The notes: generated by a model not told the origin, from the letters alone. Shown: positions 13,201 through 28,200, numbered from the stretch's first letter. The stretch: 64,000 bases of DNA from Amblyomma americanum (GCF_052857255.1 NC_135500.1:107255548-107319547), one strand, 5' to 3'. Translations and numbers: made by a program.

Positions 13201-16200
13201 GATTTAGAACTTATGCTGACAAAAAATATGTTTTTCAGGTACGTTAGACACGTAGGCCCAACCACCGCTTCAATTTCGTAGCCTTGTCCTTTTTCGTCAA
13301 ATGGCACAGTTTGATCACAGGAACAAAAACCCTCAGGCAGCACACTAACAAGCGAGGCCCACCTGTCAGATGCAAACCCGTGCAAGGAGTGCTGCTCGAA
13401 GCTGAACTGGGGCGAGGCATCCAGGCCAAAGACTGGTGCTGCCGACGCCGGCGCAGCCCCATATGCACCCCCTGGCGACATCTGGGGCCCCGGTGGAGAG
13501 AGGAGAGGGTCGCCGCCAAAGCTGGGCTGTGGCTGCTGCTGCTGCTGCTGCGGTGTCCGCGGGGAGTTCACCCGAGCTGCTGCAGCTGCACCAAGAGAGA
13601 GGGTGCACATGAAACCATGAAAGCTGTGGCACTATTGCTAGCTCACTGGAGGAGATCTTCCCACTATGTGGGCAATGTGCTGCACCCGGCAACAGATGCC
13701 ACTTGCGTTACCTACTTGAAACTTGTGCCATAAGAGGGCATGCTTGCAACTGAGTCTGCACGCTTGGCATGCGATGGTGCTCACAAACATCAAACAGATT
13801 TTGCCGTACGTCTCAGGTGCATGTCGCACATCCTAATTAGGCCCTCGCGTACATTGTAATGCACTTCTTTTTTTTTAGGGAGTTCTTAAAAAAGCACGTC
13901 ACTCCTGCCACCTAAGTGCCACTGAAAATCGGAGAGCACTCACTGCGCTTCAACACAGTCAAGTTTCCAAAGATGTCAATAGACAGGGGCGCTCTAAGCA
14001 GCCTCCCAAGATGGCAATTTTGTCTAGACCAGATTTCTGCCCTCAGATACCAAACAGCTCCCAAGTAGCTCGCACTTTTCTATGAGATTTCCCCTCATTT
14101 TTATTGAAATGCGCATTCAGCCGTGCATGCCTTTAACTAATTATACACCTTAAAATGTTTCTGCATAGTTATGTAGGCCCAGAAGCTCATAGCAGAGAGC
14201 ATTGAGAAAACTTGTAAGGGAAGAACTGTCGAATCTGCGGCTGCAGATTTTGCGAGTACATTCTCGGGACGATCGAAAGTAGAGATATGTATGAATTTAT
14301 GCTGAATTCTGCACTACAGGTCGTCCACATGCGTGACTCACCAGGAACGGACATGGCCCTCTGCAGTCGGGCGTGTGGTGGGGGCCCCGGAGAAGGCCCA
14401 CCTCGTGTTGCAAAGGGGAACTGCTCCCCGAAGGGCGACGGGTTGCGCGACAGGCTGGGGCTGGCAGCCGGCCGCAGGCCACCACCCGCCATCTGCTGCT
14501 GCTGCGGCTGTGGCCGCGCCTGGCTCACAAAGCGCGCCTGCTGCTGCTGCTGCTGCTGTTGCGCGCCGAAGGTACCCTGCACCCAAGACAACAACAAACC
14601 CACTTTGCAAAAAAAGCTCAACGCCAAGTTTGCTCACATGCTATCCGAGCTGTTCCTCTCAGGAAAAGGCCATAAATGCTCAGAGAAATGAATAAACCAG
14701 TTTCAGACTCTGATTTAGAAAAATCTCAAAAGCATGCATTAGTCCTTCAGGAACATTGGCAGTTCACCATAAAAGCAGGAATAAAGCAGAATCTTTGAAG
14801 ACCAAGAAATTGGTCAGCGGATGTAGTAGCCACAATCACTGACTTCGGCCAGACAAGCATGTGCTAACAAATATGGTTCACATCTATTGCATGCACCTCG
14901 CTCATGTTAAGTTAAAAATTATTATCACATTTAAAAAAATCAAACACTGTCTTTGCGTAGATTTGGGCAAACACGCAAAGTATTCCCGGCTCACTACCAG
15001 GTTTTGTGGCTGTGCCAGGCTTTCCACAAGCAACAAACTTCTTATAAAACAAAAGCTAATGAAGATATCTTTATGGAATTTTTTATTTGTCTCTTCACTG
15101 CAATGTGCAGCATGTGGGCCAAATTTCAGTCCTTTCTGCCAAGGAACAAAGAAGTTAGTTTTTAGTTCGGATCCCCTCCTCCTCCCTTAATTAACAACCT
15201 TCGAAGGGAGACAAGCTATGACCTGACTCAGATAGGAAACACGGATTAGACGCGTCTGGTTCGATACACCAGAAAGGAGCACAGTTGATTTTAAAGATGC
15301 AAGAAACATCTCTGTGCATACAACCAGTGCAGAATGGCAACGGTGCATGGTGATGCTGTGCCGTGATGCGCCGTCACTCGGTACCTACGCGCTCCCCCTA
15401 CGCTGTTTTGGTCTCGTCTGAAAGCTCGCGCCTCCAGCTTTATTTAAAAAATCGATAAGCAATGCTGGGATTCTTTTGTTCGTGGACAAAACGACCGTAA
15501 AGAAAATGTGCGCGCTATATTGTCATTGGCTAGAAAAGCCATGTGATGAAAATGGCACTCTGTGGCAGAGAGATCCAATGCACCCTGACTATGCCCCTGG
15601 TGCATTCTGCATTCTGACCAAATCTGACACATTTGCAATAGTGCAGGGATGATATCTCCAGTTCTAGGTGGGCTAGCTTCATAATTTTTTTTTTTTTTTT
15701 TGGAAAGATAAACTCACAGAGTGTGCAATAAGACTAAGTCAAGACCACTTGCCAATCAGTAAAAAATACATTTCGTCTGAGCCGCCATTTTGAATTTTCT
15801 CTGGTAACGTTTAATGTGCTGTAACTTCTGTTCAAATGGGCCTAAAACAACGATTTTTGTCTTAATGCACTCCATGGACATTCTAGATCATGTCTGTATG
15901 CTGAACTTCATCATGACAGTTACCGTTACCTGATTAAATTACCTGCATGTTCCGAACAAAGATTGCGCAATATTTCGAGAACAGCCTGTTTCACAAAAAA
16001 AATAAAAGCATATTTGAAATCAGCAAATTTAAATACATAAACTGGGTAAGTTTCATGAATATCTATCAAGAAATAAGAAAAATAGTTCTAGGAGGGATGT
16101 CCACGAGAAAGGTTGGATGTATGAAGAACTCATTTCAGACTGGGTAAAAACAGTGTGGGCAAACCGACCGGGCTGCTTGTTGCAACGGAAGGCAGTTTTA

Positions 16201-19200
16201 GAGGCCATCTCACAGACCCTGTCAAGGTCCGGCTCGCCAAACCTCAAACAAATTGAGGTGTCATTCCTGGAAGAATGCCAAGCATCGTGCAGTCACTGGA
16301 TATTTGTGTCAATCGGCCATTTAAAGCTGAATTCCGGTGTTGTTACTCCGAGTGATGGCAGCGGACGTTCACGAGATGACTCCTACTGAACGATTGTAGA
16401 GAGCTTCGCTGCAGAAAGTTTGTGGATTTTAAATGCATGGCGTTCAGTGTTGTGCGACACCACTGTGAATAGCTTCAAAGCAACTGGAGTATCGAACCAG
16501 ACGGACTGCACTAAAGATGACTACCTCTGGGAAGGCACCCATGAGACGAGCTCTTCAAGTAGCTGCCAAAGCGAAAGCAACAAGGAATTTCCTTGAGTAA
16601 AGTATGTGCGGTCATTTAGCAGTGTTTACATTATCATTTAGAACAGTCACAGCAGCAGTGCGACATTTCTGCGGATAGATAAAGGTCTGACTCGTGTAAG
16701 AGCCGCACCTTATCAAAATCGCGGGGAAAAAAAGTGCGGCCCTTACATGCGTATATACGGTAATTGGTCGCAACACAAACTTCCGGTCAAAAAAAAAAAA
16801 CGATCACAGCACTGCTGGAGTCCATTTTAGACTGGAAAATCACACTTTCAGACTCCAAAGACCGAAATATCAGTCATGAATATGTAAATGCTTTCATGAG
16901 GTGCGCAATGGTTCTACAGCAAGGTCGGAAATATTGTGCAAGTCCGAAAAATCAGTCAGCTACTGCAGCTTGGCTGACCACAACAATATTGTGCGGCCCA
17001 AATATTTGGCGGAATGACGCAGTTATGGGCTTTCTAAGGAAAGCTGTCACCGAGCGTACCTCAATGCCTAATGGTAAAAAGTAAGGCCTACAAGACAACA
17101 AACGGTTATCCATAGAGCGGCATGGCATGGACTGGTTATACACGCCAACCACTGAGCGTTGCCATAGTGTTTGGCTCTGAGGCATCTGCAATAACATCCC
17201 ATTGTGCCAGGTAGCCAAGTTTCTACTTCTCTGCATCCTCGCGCTCCACAACAACCACTGAGGAGGTGGTGGGGAACACATGAGCAAGGCAGGTTGAGTC
17301 ACCTGTGAGAGCTGGGCGTTGAGCATGGGGTTCTGCTGCTGCAGAGAGGCAGCCTGGGGGCGCGGGGACCACTGGGGCGGCCCGCCGCCCCCACCGCCGG
17401 GGGAACCCAGGTGCGGGGAGCCGGGACTTGGGTATGGACTAGGGAAGCCGCCTCCCTGCTGTTGCTGCTGCGATGGCTGCTGGGGCTGCGGCTGTGGCTG
17501 CTGAGGAGAGTACCGCTGGCCGGGGGACAGCTGCTGGGGCTGCAAGGCAAAGCGTGGGGGGAGGCAACAGGAGTCACATTAGCACACACCCAAAACTGGA
17601 GCCAGGCAAAGTGAAAAGTGAGCAAACAGCACATTCCCAGCACAATGGCAAAGAAGAGCGAGAAGTAGGAGCATGTTCCCAGCACAACACAAGGCAAAGT
17701 GAAGGGCTGGCAAAAGCAGTCACATTAGCACATTACAGCAGCTACACAAGGCAAGCATCAACTACTCCAGGCCAACAAAGCTAAATTACTATGCGGCAGC
17801 ACACAAGGATGTAAGATCCGAGTGAAAGCCACCATTCCATAGGCAATTTCTTGGCAAGTTGGCCCCATACAGGTGTTAGCAAGAGTGGAGAGACCACGCG
17901 AACTAGCCAAACTGCCTGAAGGTGCAACGCCTGTTTTCGAGACATGCAATAGGGTGCCTTCCCAAATGCCTGCTCACCGACACAATTCCATCAGGTATGC
18001 CCTGTACCGCCAACCGTGGTGCCTCCACTTTGGCTCACACCCGTACATCCTGCAACACTAACCAAGCCCTTCGCTTGGCTTGCGCCAGTGGGCAGAGACC
18101 AGTTTCTTTTTTTATGTTCACAGTGAAAAGCAGGGAGGGTGGCCTCACCTGCTGCTGGGGGGGACTGAGCACACCCCCAAACCTTGGGGACAGCTGTTGT
18201 GGAGCCTCGCCACCAGTCATGCCACCCCTCTGCACAGAAGCGAGATGAGGAAAAGAGTGCACTTCAAGCAGGGTCCAACGCAAGGGGCAAATGACTGGAC
18301 ACAGAGAAAGAACGGACTGCAGCTTCACTCCTCCAAGCAAGTGCTGCTGTTGCACCAATATAGCAGAGCTGTCAACCAGGGTAGTAACATGATTTCCCAA
18401 GAGGTGGGCAGCTGTATCCCCCACTTTTTCCCACAAGTGCATGCTTTGGCTCTGCCATCAGTTCCACATATGCAAACAGCGGCCGCCTGTCACAGGTTTG
18501 CACTGCCCTCCCATACTTCCACCTTCCCTGAAGTTAAAGAAGACTTCACTGAAGTGACATTTGCCTTCTTGGAGCTAAGACCAAATGCTAAGTCTTCCCC
18601 ACTGCCCACCCCTTCAATCTCTCGCCACAAACATTTTCCGACAAAGCAAGCATTGCAGCCACTTCCAACACACCATGCTTTTGAAGAGCACCCGCTGCAT
18701 TGAGGCTTTCAAAACATGGCCCCAGCAGCTCGGTTTCTTCTCACCCGTCTACCGCACACATCTTACTTGGCTACAGACTGACCGACAGGATGGACAGACA
18801 CACTGAACAGACCACGCACACATAAGCAGCAGCAAGAAATAGAGGCAGCACTAGAACAAGGTGGCACGCACCGATTTGAGCATCTTCATTCTCTCCTGCA
18901 GGTCCTTGCTCTGTGCCTGGCTCAGGTGGTAGCTTTGCTGCACAGTGTGGCGCAGCCACGCCCCCCTCGAGCATCAGAAAGCCTCGACACACACCCCCCG
19001 TGCCCCCATCTGCCCATTGCCAGCACGGCCATCCCCACCTGTTTGACCACACTCTGTGTGGTCACTCGTGGGAAACACAGCCTCGTGAGTTGCCCTCAGT
19101 ACAAGCTGCTAAAAATTGCTTATAAGACCAACAGTCACTAAACTAGAGAAAATAACTTGCTACTGCAGAACAACTGCATGGATGATCAAATGGCTTACAC

Positions 19201-22200
19201 AAGCAAACAGTCAGTCCGAGAGATTCTAGTCACCTTCTTGCACTTCACTTTCTTCACTCATCAATTGCATCCCCTGCTGACCCCTGGCATACTTCACCAT
19301 CGTCCTTCCTCTTTGTTGTCATCCAATTGGCACACCAGGGTATGCTTCAGGTTAGACACATGCTTGCTCACTTTTGTGATACAGTCGAACACGGATATAT
19401 CGAACTCGAAGGGGATCGCGAATTAATTCGATATATTAAAAATTCGATATAAAAAATACAGGCCCAGAGACTTTACCTGTGGCGGACGATGACCTACCGA
19501 TCGGAGCATTCAAGAATGACAACTATTTCCGCACACACGACGCAACGTAATGCTTTATTTGCGTGAAAAAAAATCGCTTATGTTCGTCTGCTTCTTCGCC
19601 TTGCAAATGAAATTAAAGACTCCAACCTCGATCTTATCGAGGCTGTTCAGGTGCGAAAGCCCGGTTCCTTCCATGTCGCCGCAACAACGGCGAATCAAGC
19701 TGAACGCGGCCGCCACTTCAGCGGTGGAGTACGAGCATGTAGCCGCCCCCTCGTCCGCAGGATCTTCGTCACCACTCGAGCTGTCGGCCTGGGTCCCTGC
19801 GACTGCAGCTACAATGTCCTCGTCGGCGAGGCTCGCAACAGCCTGAACATTGCTGTCAACGTTCACAAAATCGTCAGCAGACACTTCGGCTGGAACGGCA
19901 GCCGGGAAAAGGGACGACAACTCACGAAACGCGTCGTCCATGCGCTCGTTGTCGCCGTCGCCGTCTTCGCAGGTTTCGGGAAGTTTGGCCGTCACGAGGC
20001 CTGCCTTCCGGAAGCAGTTGGCCACGGTATCCTGCTTCACGTCTCTCCAGGCGCCCATCATCATTTGAATGGCCCCCAGCAGGTCAACCTTAAGCTCGGT
20101 GCCCATGCGGAGGTTCACCAAAAGCCTATCAATGAGTCGCCTCCTGTAGCCGACTTTGAACGACTTAATGATGCCCTGGTCGAGCGGCTGCAACTTCGCT
20201 GTCGTGTTCGCCGGCAGAAACTTGAGCGCGATGTTTTCGAGCTCGCAGGTGGTGTGATGGGCCGAGCAATTATCGACGAGAAGGCAAGCGTGACGCCCCG
20301 ACTTGCCCAGTTCAGCGTCCCACGCTTGCAGCCATTCTGTAAACAGCTGACGCGTCATCCACGCCTTCTTATTGAAGGCGTAGCGAACGGGGAGCTGCTT
20401 ACAGTTTTTGAAGCAGCGCGGTGCCCTTGCTTTGCCGATCACAAAGGGCTGGAGCTTTTGAGAGCCATCCATGTTGGCAGCGAGCAGAACGCTCACGCGG
20501 ACTTTGCTCATCTTGCCCCCGTGACACGTGCTGCCCCGGACGTCGAGCGTCTTGCTGGGCAGCATCTGCCAAAACAACCCGGTCTCGTCGGCGTTGAAGA
20601 TTTGCGCGGGTGAAAACTTCGCGCAAATTTCCGGCCATTCCTTCGAAATCCACTGCTGGATATCCTGGCTGATGACGGCTCCGCTTTCCCCAGAAATGGT
20701 TTTGCCAACTATCTTATGGCGGTTCTTAAACCTCTGCAGCCACCCTGTGTTGTCGGCGAAGTTGTCATCACCGAGTGCAGCGGCAAACCATTTGGCTTTA
20801 GCCATTAGCATTGGGCCATCCACCGGAATGTTCTTAGCCCGCACCTCTAAAAACCACGCATAGAGAGCCTTTTCAACTTTCTCGTGGGCAGGAGCGCGCA
20901 CACGACAAGCTCCCGACGTTCGTTGCTCCGCCGCTTTCGACTTTATGTCCGCCTTGTTTTTTAACAAGGTGCTTAGGGTGCTCCGAGGAATCCCGAAGTC
21001 GTCTGCCACCGTCGCACTTTTCTCGCCTGCCTCAACACGCTGAATGGCTTTCAGCTTTGTCGCAAAGTCCAGGTTCTTGCGCTTCTTGACGCTGCTTGTG
21101 CTTGCTGCGGCCATTGCTTCCGCGTCAGCTCACCACGATCCAGTCACACACGTGTCGTGAGACGCACGCAAAACAATATTGAACACGAAACACAAGAACG
21201 CGCACAAAACACAAGAATTCACGTGCGCAGCTTCCGCCAACAAAGCGCTCGCGATGGCGACAGCGACGTACGAAAGGCACGAGCTGTGGTTGGCTGAGCA
21301 AAACTCGTGAAAAAGCAACAAGAAAAAAAAAAGGCAAAAGGAGGAGGCCGCCGGCGCCTTCGTTCCTGGCTGCCTTTTGGTTACGCGGGGGAAGGATGAG
21401 AGACATTGGGAGAGAGAAAAAAAAAAAGCTGTTCCGCAAGTCGGAGAGCGTGCACAGCGGGAGTACAGTCCGAGCCTCCCTCCCCCTCGCTCTCACATTT
21501 TCCGAGCCTTTCAAGGGAGGCGCGGAGCTCGCGGGTGCAGCGAGTGCCGAGATCGCGCGGCGTTCTATATATCCAATGGCGGATAAAAATATCGTTCGAT
21601 ATAAACGTACGAATTTCTATACTTTTACACAGAATTTTCAAGGGGATAATTGACGAGTTCGATACAGACAATAATTCGATATATGTGGGTTCGATATATC
21701 CGTGTTCGACTGTACTAGTTGACTGCCATTAGGCAATGTAGATCTCCAAGACTCTCAAGTGTCTAAAGATGTTTCACGGCAAAAACTATCCCCTTGTTCA
21801 CTGTCTCAGGCATGCATAAGACATAAACCCAAGTTAAGTTCGCACTCTGGAAGAAGAGTGGAGAAACACCAACACTACACTGATTGCGTTGCACTGTGAA
21901 TTAACACTGACAGCAACTGAAGCCGTCGATGCTTTTTTTTTTGTGCTTCTTCACTCATATTTTGCACCGCGAAAGAAGACTGAAATTAACTCAAAATTAT
22001 GCCTTGTGGTAACCAGCTAGCCATACCTGAACTACTGCTGCTGCTCAGTGCTGGTGCACAGTACACATTTCGTTTAACAGTTCTCACCTAGCGTTAAGCA
22101 ATTCAATGTTGGGGAGAAGCCAGCAACCAACTGACAAAGTATCACTCAGATAAAGTCATCTGTTCATTCAGGTGTCACCTGGTAAGCATGTGAACTTAGC

Positions 22201-25200
22201 GCATGGCTGTCACAGTAGTAACCTAGCTGCGACAAAGCGCTCAAATGTTCTGCAGTAGCCTCACTTTCAATTGAAACTCCTCCCCCTACGGAGACTACAA
22301 AAGTCTGCCTAAATCAAAGCTCACATCACCAAATATGAGAGGATGTGGTCAGAAACAATATCATACAAAACAGCCTGCACACCATGCACTATCTGACACT
22401 GATCTTGCCTTTCCCTCACTCCTGCCTTTCACAGGCTATTCGATTTCATCTTTGGCATTTCCTTCCTAGAGGGCACCGTACACTCCCCCAGTAACACAAA
22501 AGGCCACGAAAAGAGGCAAAATACTAAACTATGCTAGCTGACGTAGCAGTTGTCGCTTACAATTTCATCACACATATTGCGAGACTATTACTTCTACCAT
22601 GTAACTCACCTGGATGGCTATGTTGGGCGGAGCCACTCCATGGTTTAGCAGCTCGTTGATGCTCTCGGGGCCGAAGGAGTCGGGCGGATGCTGCTGTTGG
22701 GTCTGCATGGTCAGCTGCTGCTGTTGCTGTTGGGCCAGCAGCCGCTTTTGCTGCTGCTGCAGGAACATCTTTTGCCGCCGCTCCAGCAAGTTGCGCCGCA
22801 TCTGCATGCACGCACCAAAGCAGTCCTGTGCTGCGGCGCTCTGAACTCACTCGCACGCTGGAGGCAACAGCCATACCCGCACAGTTGCCACATCATGCAT
22901 GAAAGCTTCTGCCTTGAGGCATTCGCTGCACGCTTTCTCAGTGCGCAGGTATGTTCTCAAGAGCCTCGGCAAAGTTTCTTCTACGTTTGTTCCCACATCG
23001 GCTGCTGTCATCAGTGCCTCCCCTTTGTCCGACACGTGGCTGTCAGTGTGCTTGCACTTTCGTGCCAATGGGCGCCTTCCCGATCCCGTGCATTCTCGCA
23101 AGAGAAGCTTTTTAAACACAACGGTTTCAAAGAACACATCCTTTCTAAGGATAATGCCTCAGGCCATGTTTGCTTTTGCTCTGTTTCACCAGCAACACAT
23201 AATCTTAGCATGCCCCTGTAACGGGCACCAGGCATGTTTAGATACCTGCACTGCTTCTTTACCACGGCACTAAAGTGATCCTCACAAATAACCAATGACG
23301 AGGCACCAAATGATGATAACGACAGCATGGCCCAGTGCAAGTTCGCAGAACCATGACAATAGTGCAAAGCACTCAAAACAACCATCAATCCAATGCAGAT
23401 GCAGGACAGATATAACAGCGGTGATTAACTCTGTCAAAACGGAAGCAGAGCTGCGAAGGCTGGAGCCTATCATCCCAAATGCAGGCATAACTCCTACCCT
23501 GCTGCCTGGGCAGCAGTGACTCCTCACCTGCGGAGAGACATTGGCCATGCCAGCCACCGTTGGAGCGTACTGGCGTATCCCTTGCTGTGGCTGCTGACCC
23601 GGCTGAGGCTGCGGCTGTGGCTGCTGGGAAGCGAGCCGCAGCCTCTGAACCGCCGTGCTGCTGTACACAGGAGGAGCTGCCTGGTAGGACGCGGTGGATC
23701 CAGGACCCGCATACAGCGAAGCCTGCAATCAAAGACAGGAAGGCACAGCATTTTTCGATGGCTGCACTGAAGAAAGACAGCACTACATTGATGTACCATC
23801 TCTGCCATTGCAGCTGAACCCCTTTATAACACACAAGTACAGGAGGGGAGTTCTTGTCTAAGAAAGGCCTCTCATAAGTAGGGGTTCACCTTTTCACTAG
23901 TTGCTGGTCTCTCACTGTGTTTGTATTGTTACCCAATGACCACAAGCTTTTCAGAAGGAGTCTATATCTTGTTGCACAAGCTAGCTTATTAGCTGCAAAG
24001 ATAGCCGTTTCCTTTCGTCAGTTTGAGATGCCATATGCTTTCTAAAGCAATGCAGCCACACCTGTTGGCCAGCCTTTATTACGCTTCACCGTCAGTAACC
24101 TGAAGCCAATAGGTAAATATTTCGAGCTAAATGGAGTTCAGAGATAAGCAAAGTACCAAACCTTTCCTTAGTTTACTGATCGTAACTTATAAAATTCTTT
24201 CTGTCTGGCATTATTTTGTATGGAGAACTTTCTTAGACCAATCAGTTTGACAGCTTCCCATACCAGCCCACTAGCTAGCGCTACCATGGAATACCATGAA
24301 CTTTGCTGGAACTATCAGCACTGCAGTCGTGCTTTTCTATGTCTCGCGCGTTGCATGTTATGCCTCCGGAAAGACAGGCAGCGCCACACCCATACCTGCA
24401 AGTGAATCCTTTCTTTTTGGAGTGGACAAAAGAATGTGGCCTGGCTGGTGTTTCTACGCGTTGACAAAACCATGCTGCTCGGAGGGCTCAGGGGTACGCA
24501 TATTGAGGTGAGGACGAAGGACATGATACTAGACGAGGCGTGCCAATGCATGCAAAGCGTTCAGTTTTGATAGTGAAAAGACAGTCAAACCCACTTGTAA
24601 CAATACCGCTTTTAACAATATATCGGATATAGCAATGGACAGCCGCGGCACCGTCACCTTTGCAATGTGTTCTATGGTAAAATAAACCGCTTATAACAAT
24701 GCTATCATACTATATTGTCGGTTATAACAATTAAATGTAGTCATATGGAGCCAACCCTCAAAGAAAAAAACTCGCAGCTATGCCAGCCAAACTACGCTTA
24801 CGGCGCAAAAAACGCGCGCGTATTTGCGGAGCCGCCCGCACAGCGGCCACAGCGGCTGCGGAAGATCACGTGACGACACATAAGAGGCGAGGCGCATGGG
24901 GTGAGCCGGAGAAGCTTGTATGACTCGGAGGAGAAAAGACGGGCACTTTCCTCTGAGCAGAGGTGGAGAGGGTAGGGGGGCGCTTCCTTTTGTTGCTTTT
25001 GTCCATTCTGAGGGTGCGCCGCCCGTTGAAAATGCGTCACGACATTTCAGCATGGGCTGCCCCATCTTTCCCACTTTCTTTGGCTCCTGCTTCACGAGTT
25101 GCACATGTTCCGAGGGCAGTGTACAGCGTCAAAGCACGTGCGTTGCCAGCGTGGTTTTTATCGTCTGCCGTCACCGGCCTCGGTCCTGCTGGTTCTGCAA

Positions 25201-28200
25201 GCCCATCGGATTCCTCCTCAGAGTTCAACAATGGACGATTCTCCTTTAGGAAGCGCAGCCAGCGTGGCTCTACCGGATCAACTGCCACAGAAGAGAAACC
25301 GAGCGGCAATATCTTTGGAAACGAAGCGGAACATTTTGAGGGAGCACCGAGGTGGTGAAAAAGTGTGTAACTTAGTACGCAAGTACGGCCTGTCACAGCC
25401 GACAGTTTCATCCACTATCCGCAACGCGCTCAAGTGACTGAAAACGAATGCCATGCTAGTGCTGGCCATGCTATGAAGGACGGCCGGAAGAGGGTTCAGC
25501 ATGGTGCCTACAAAGACGTGGAGGAGGCAATGTATCAGTGGTTCCTTAACGCACGTGCTATGAACTTGCCAATTAGTGGCCCCATTTTAGCGGAGAAGGC
25601 GAAGCACTTTGCGTATCTCCTTCAAAACACCGATTTCCAGCCTGGTGGTGGCTGGATTCAGTGCTTCAAGGAGAGGCATGGAATCGTCTACAAGGCAGTC
25701 GTGGGCGAGGCAGGGTCGCTCGATGTCGATGCTAGACGGAAGTGGTTGGAAGAGACACTGCCATACATCCGCGAAGCATACCGTAAAAACCCGCGTATAG
25801 TACGAGGTTTTTTTCCTATTATTAGCACCTCAAATTTCCGCCTCGTATTATTTGCGGATCCGAACAAAAATTTCAGTTTTGCTCGAAGTTTTGGTTTCGT
25901 TATTGCCGCGTGGTTACGGCTTGGCTTTGTTATTGATTTGTGGCTACGGCTTGGCTTCGTTACCCGTGACGGCGTGGCTAGGGCTGGCTAGGGCTAGCGT
26001 GGCCTTCTTGACAGCGTACGCGCCGACGCATAAACCACGCTTCGCGAAGGGAAGGTTCTTTTTTTCTGCCGTGGAGGAGCACGATGTCAGGGCCACGAAA
26101 ACAGTATTCGGCTGCTTTCAAGAGAAAGGCTATTTTAGTTGCCGAGAACATCGGCAACAGTGCGGCCGGGAGGCAGTTCGGCGTCACCGAGGGAAGCATC
26201 CGCGGATGGCGGCGACAAAAGGAAGCACTTTTCGCCTGCAGCGGAACGCGAAGAAGCTTTCGCGGCCCGAAGAATGGGTCATACCCAGAAATTGAACTGG
26301 CCCTGACGGAGTTCGTAAGAGAACAGCGAGCCGCACATCTACCTGTGAGCGTGGAGCTCATGCAGGTAAAAGCTAGGGAGCTTGCTAGAGAAAAAGGTAT
26401 TCCAAGCACCGCCTTCAAAGCGAGCAAGCACTGGATATACCGGTACATGTGCCGTGCTGGGTTTTCGTTACGGCGGCGAACGTCGATTTCCCAAAAACTG
26501 CCCGAATCGTTTGAAGAGCTGCTGGTGGCTTTTCAGCGCCACATTATTTCTTTACGGAAGTCCAAGAACTTTCAGCTAGGGCAAATAGGCAACGCTGACC
26601 AAACGCCAGTTTATCTGGACATGCCATCACCCCTCACAGTGCACGAGAAGGGTTCCAAACAAGTTTGCGTCCGGTCTACCGGCAACGAGAAGACTCGGGT
26701 TACGGTCATGCTATCGTGCACAGCAGACGGCCACAAGCTCCCACCCTATGTCGTGTTCAAACGCAAAACAATGCCGAAAGGTGAGGAGCTGCCAAAGAAT
26801 GTTATCGTGAGATGCCACGAGAAAGGGTGGATGAACGAGGGTCTTGTCCTTGACTGGGTGAAGTCCGTGTGGTGTAGGCGGCCCGGTGCACTATTGTCCT
26901 TCCCGTCGATCCTCGTGCTGGACGCGTTTCGCTGCCATTTGGCCGACTCGGTCAAGAGAGTGTTGCGCGATTGCGGCACTGAACTTGTCGTCATCCCAGG
27001 CGGAATGACTTCCCAGCTGCAGCCACTTGACGTTTGCGTAAACAAGCCTTTCAAGGACGCGGTCAAGCGGTGCTACGCTGAGTGGATGCGCTCAGGTGAG
27101 CCTGCAGTGACGCCGACTGGGCGGCTGAAGCGGGCATCGCCAGCCACGCTGTGCAAGTGGATTGTGGACGCGTGGGCGAGCATTCCTGCGGACCTTGTGC
27201 GTCGGTCTTTCAAAAAGTGTGGCATATCAAACGCCCTCGATGGCACAGAAGATGAGTGCCTGTGGGAAGATTTGTCCGACAAAGAAATCTCCGAAGAAAG
27301 CGCTGTTGAGGATGAGAGCGATTGAAGTGCGGTGTCCAATTGCAATAAATGCCTTTCTTCGTGCTTACCTGGTTTACCTCACTCGTATTATACGCGGATA
27401 AATTTTTTTTTCTATTTCGCGTCTCTAAAATTTCACCTCGTATTATATTCGGGTTCGTATTATACGCGGGTTTTTACGGTATGCAAACCGGGACTTGTAC
27501 AATGGTGACGAGACCGGGCTATTCTTCCAAATGCTTCCGTCGAAGACGCATGCACTCAAAGGCGATCCCCCTGCAAGGGCGGCAAGCAGAGCAAATTGCG
27601 GGAGACCGTTTTCCTCTGTGCGAATATGGACGGCAGCGACAAGTGCCCCGCCTTCGTAATTGTAAAATCTAGGAATCCCCACTGTTTCCGTGGTGCTGCG
27701 AGGATTCCAGTTCGTTACCGTCATAATAAGAAAGCGTGGATGACGCGTGAACTTTTCCGCGAGTGGCTGTGCGAGTTCGATCAGCGGATGCAGCATGAAG
27801 GCAGGAAGGTGGCGTTGGTCCTTGATAACTGTACTGCACACCAGACTGCCCAGAAGCTGTCGCATGTGAAAATTTTCTTCCTGCCGCCAAACACGACTGC
27901 AGGCTTGCAGCCCACCGACGCAGGCGTGATTGCGTGCTTCAAGGCGTTGTATTGCCGGCGTGTGTTGAGCAGGCTTGCTCTTAACCTGGACATTGCTGTG
28001 CGTGAATGCCGACCCGCTCCAGACTTTGCTCCTGATGGCTGTTCAATTCATTCTTGGGGCGTGGGCAGAAGTCAGCTCCTCCACTGTCATGAATTGCTTC
28101 CGAAAAGCGGGCTTCGCCGGGGATATCAGTGACGCGGAGTGTCGCGAAGCTCCTGCCGATGGAGCGATTACAGAACTTTGGTCTACGGTGCGCGATGACG

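Noticed and set aside
13241..13362. Reading on from exon 15 to the stop after ..GPTCLT as the true C terminus
   Set aside because: A good donor (GACAG|GTGGGC) and the phase-matched conserved exon at 1180-1261 favour splicing; a minor retained-intron form remains possible.
13284..14695. Plus-strand frames rich in Cys/Leu/Ala over exons 14 and 15
   Set aside because: They are antisense shadows of CAG-type Gln codons in the coactivator exons.
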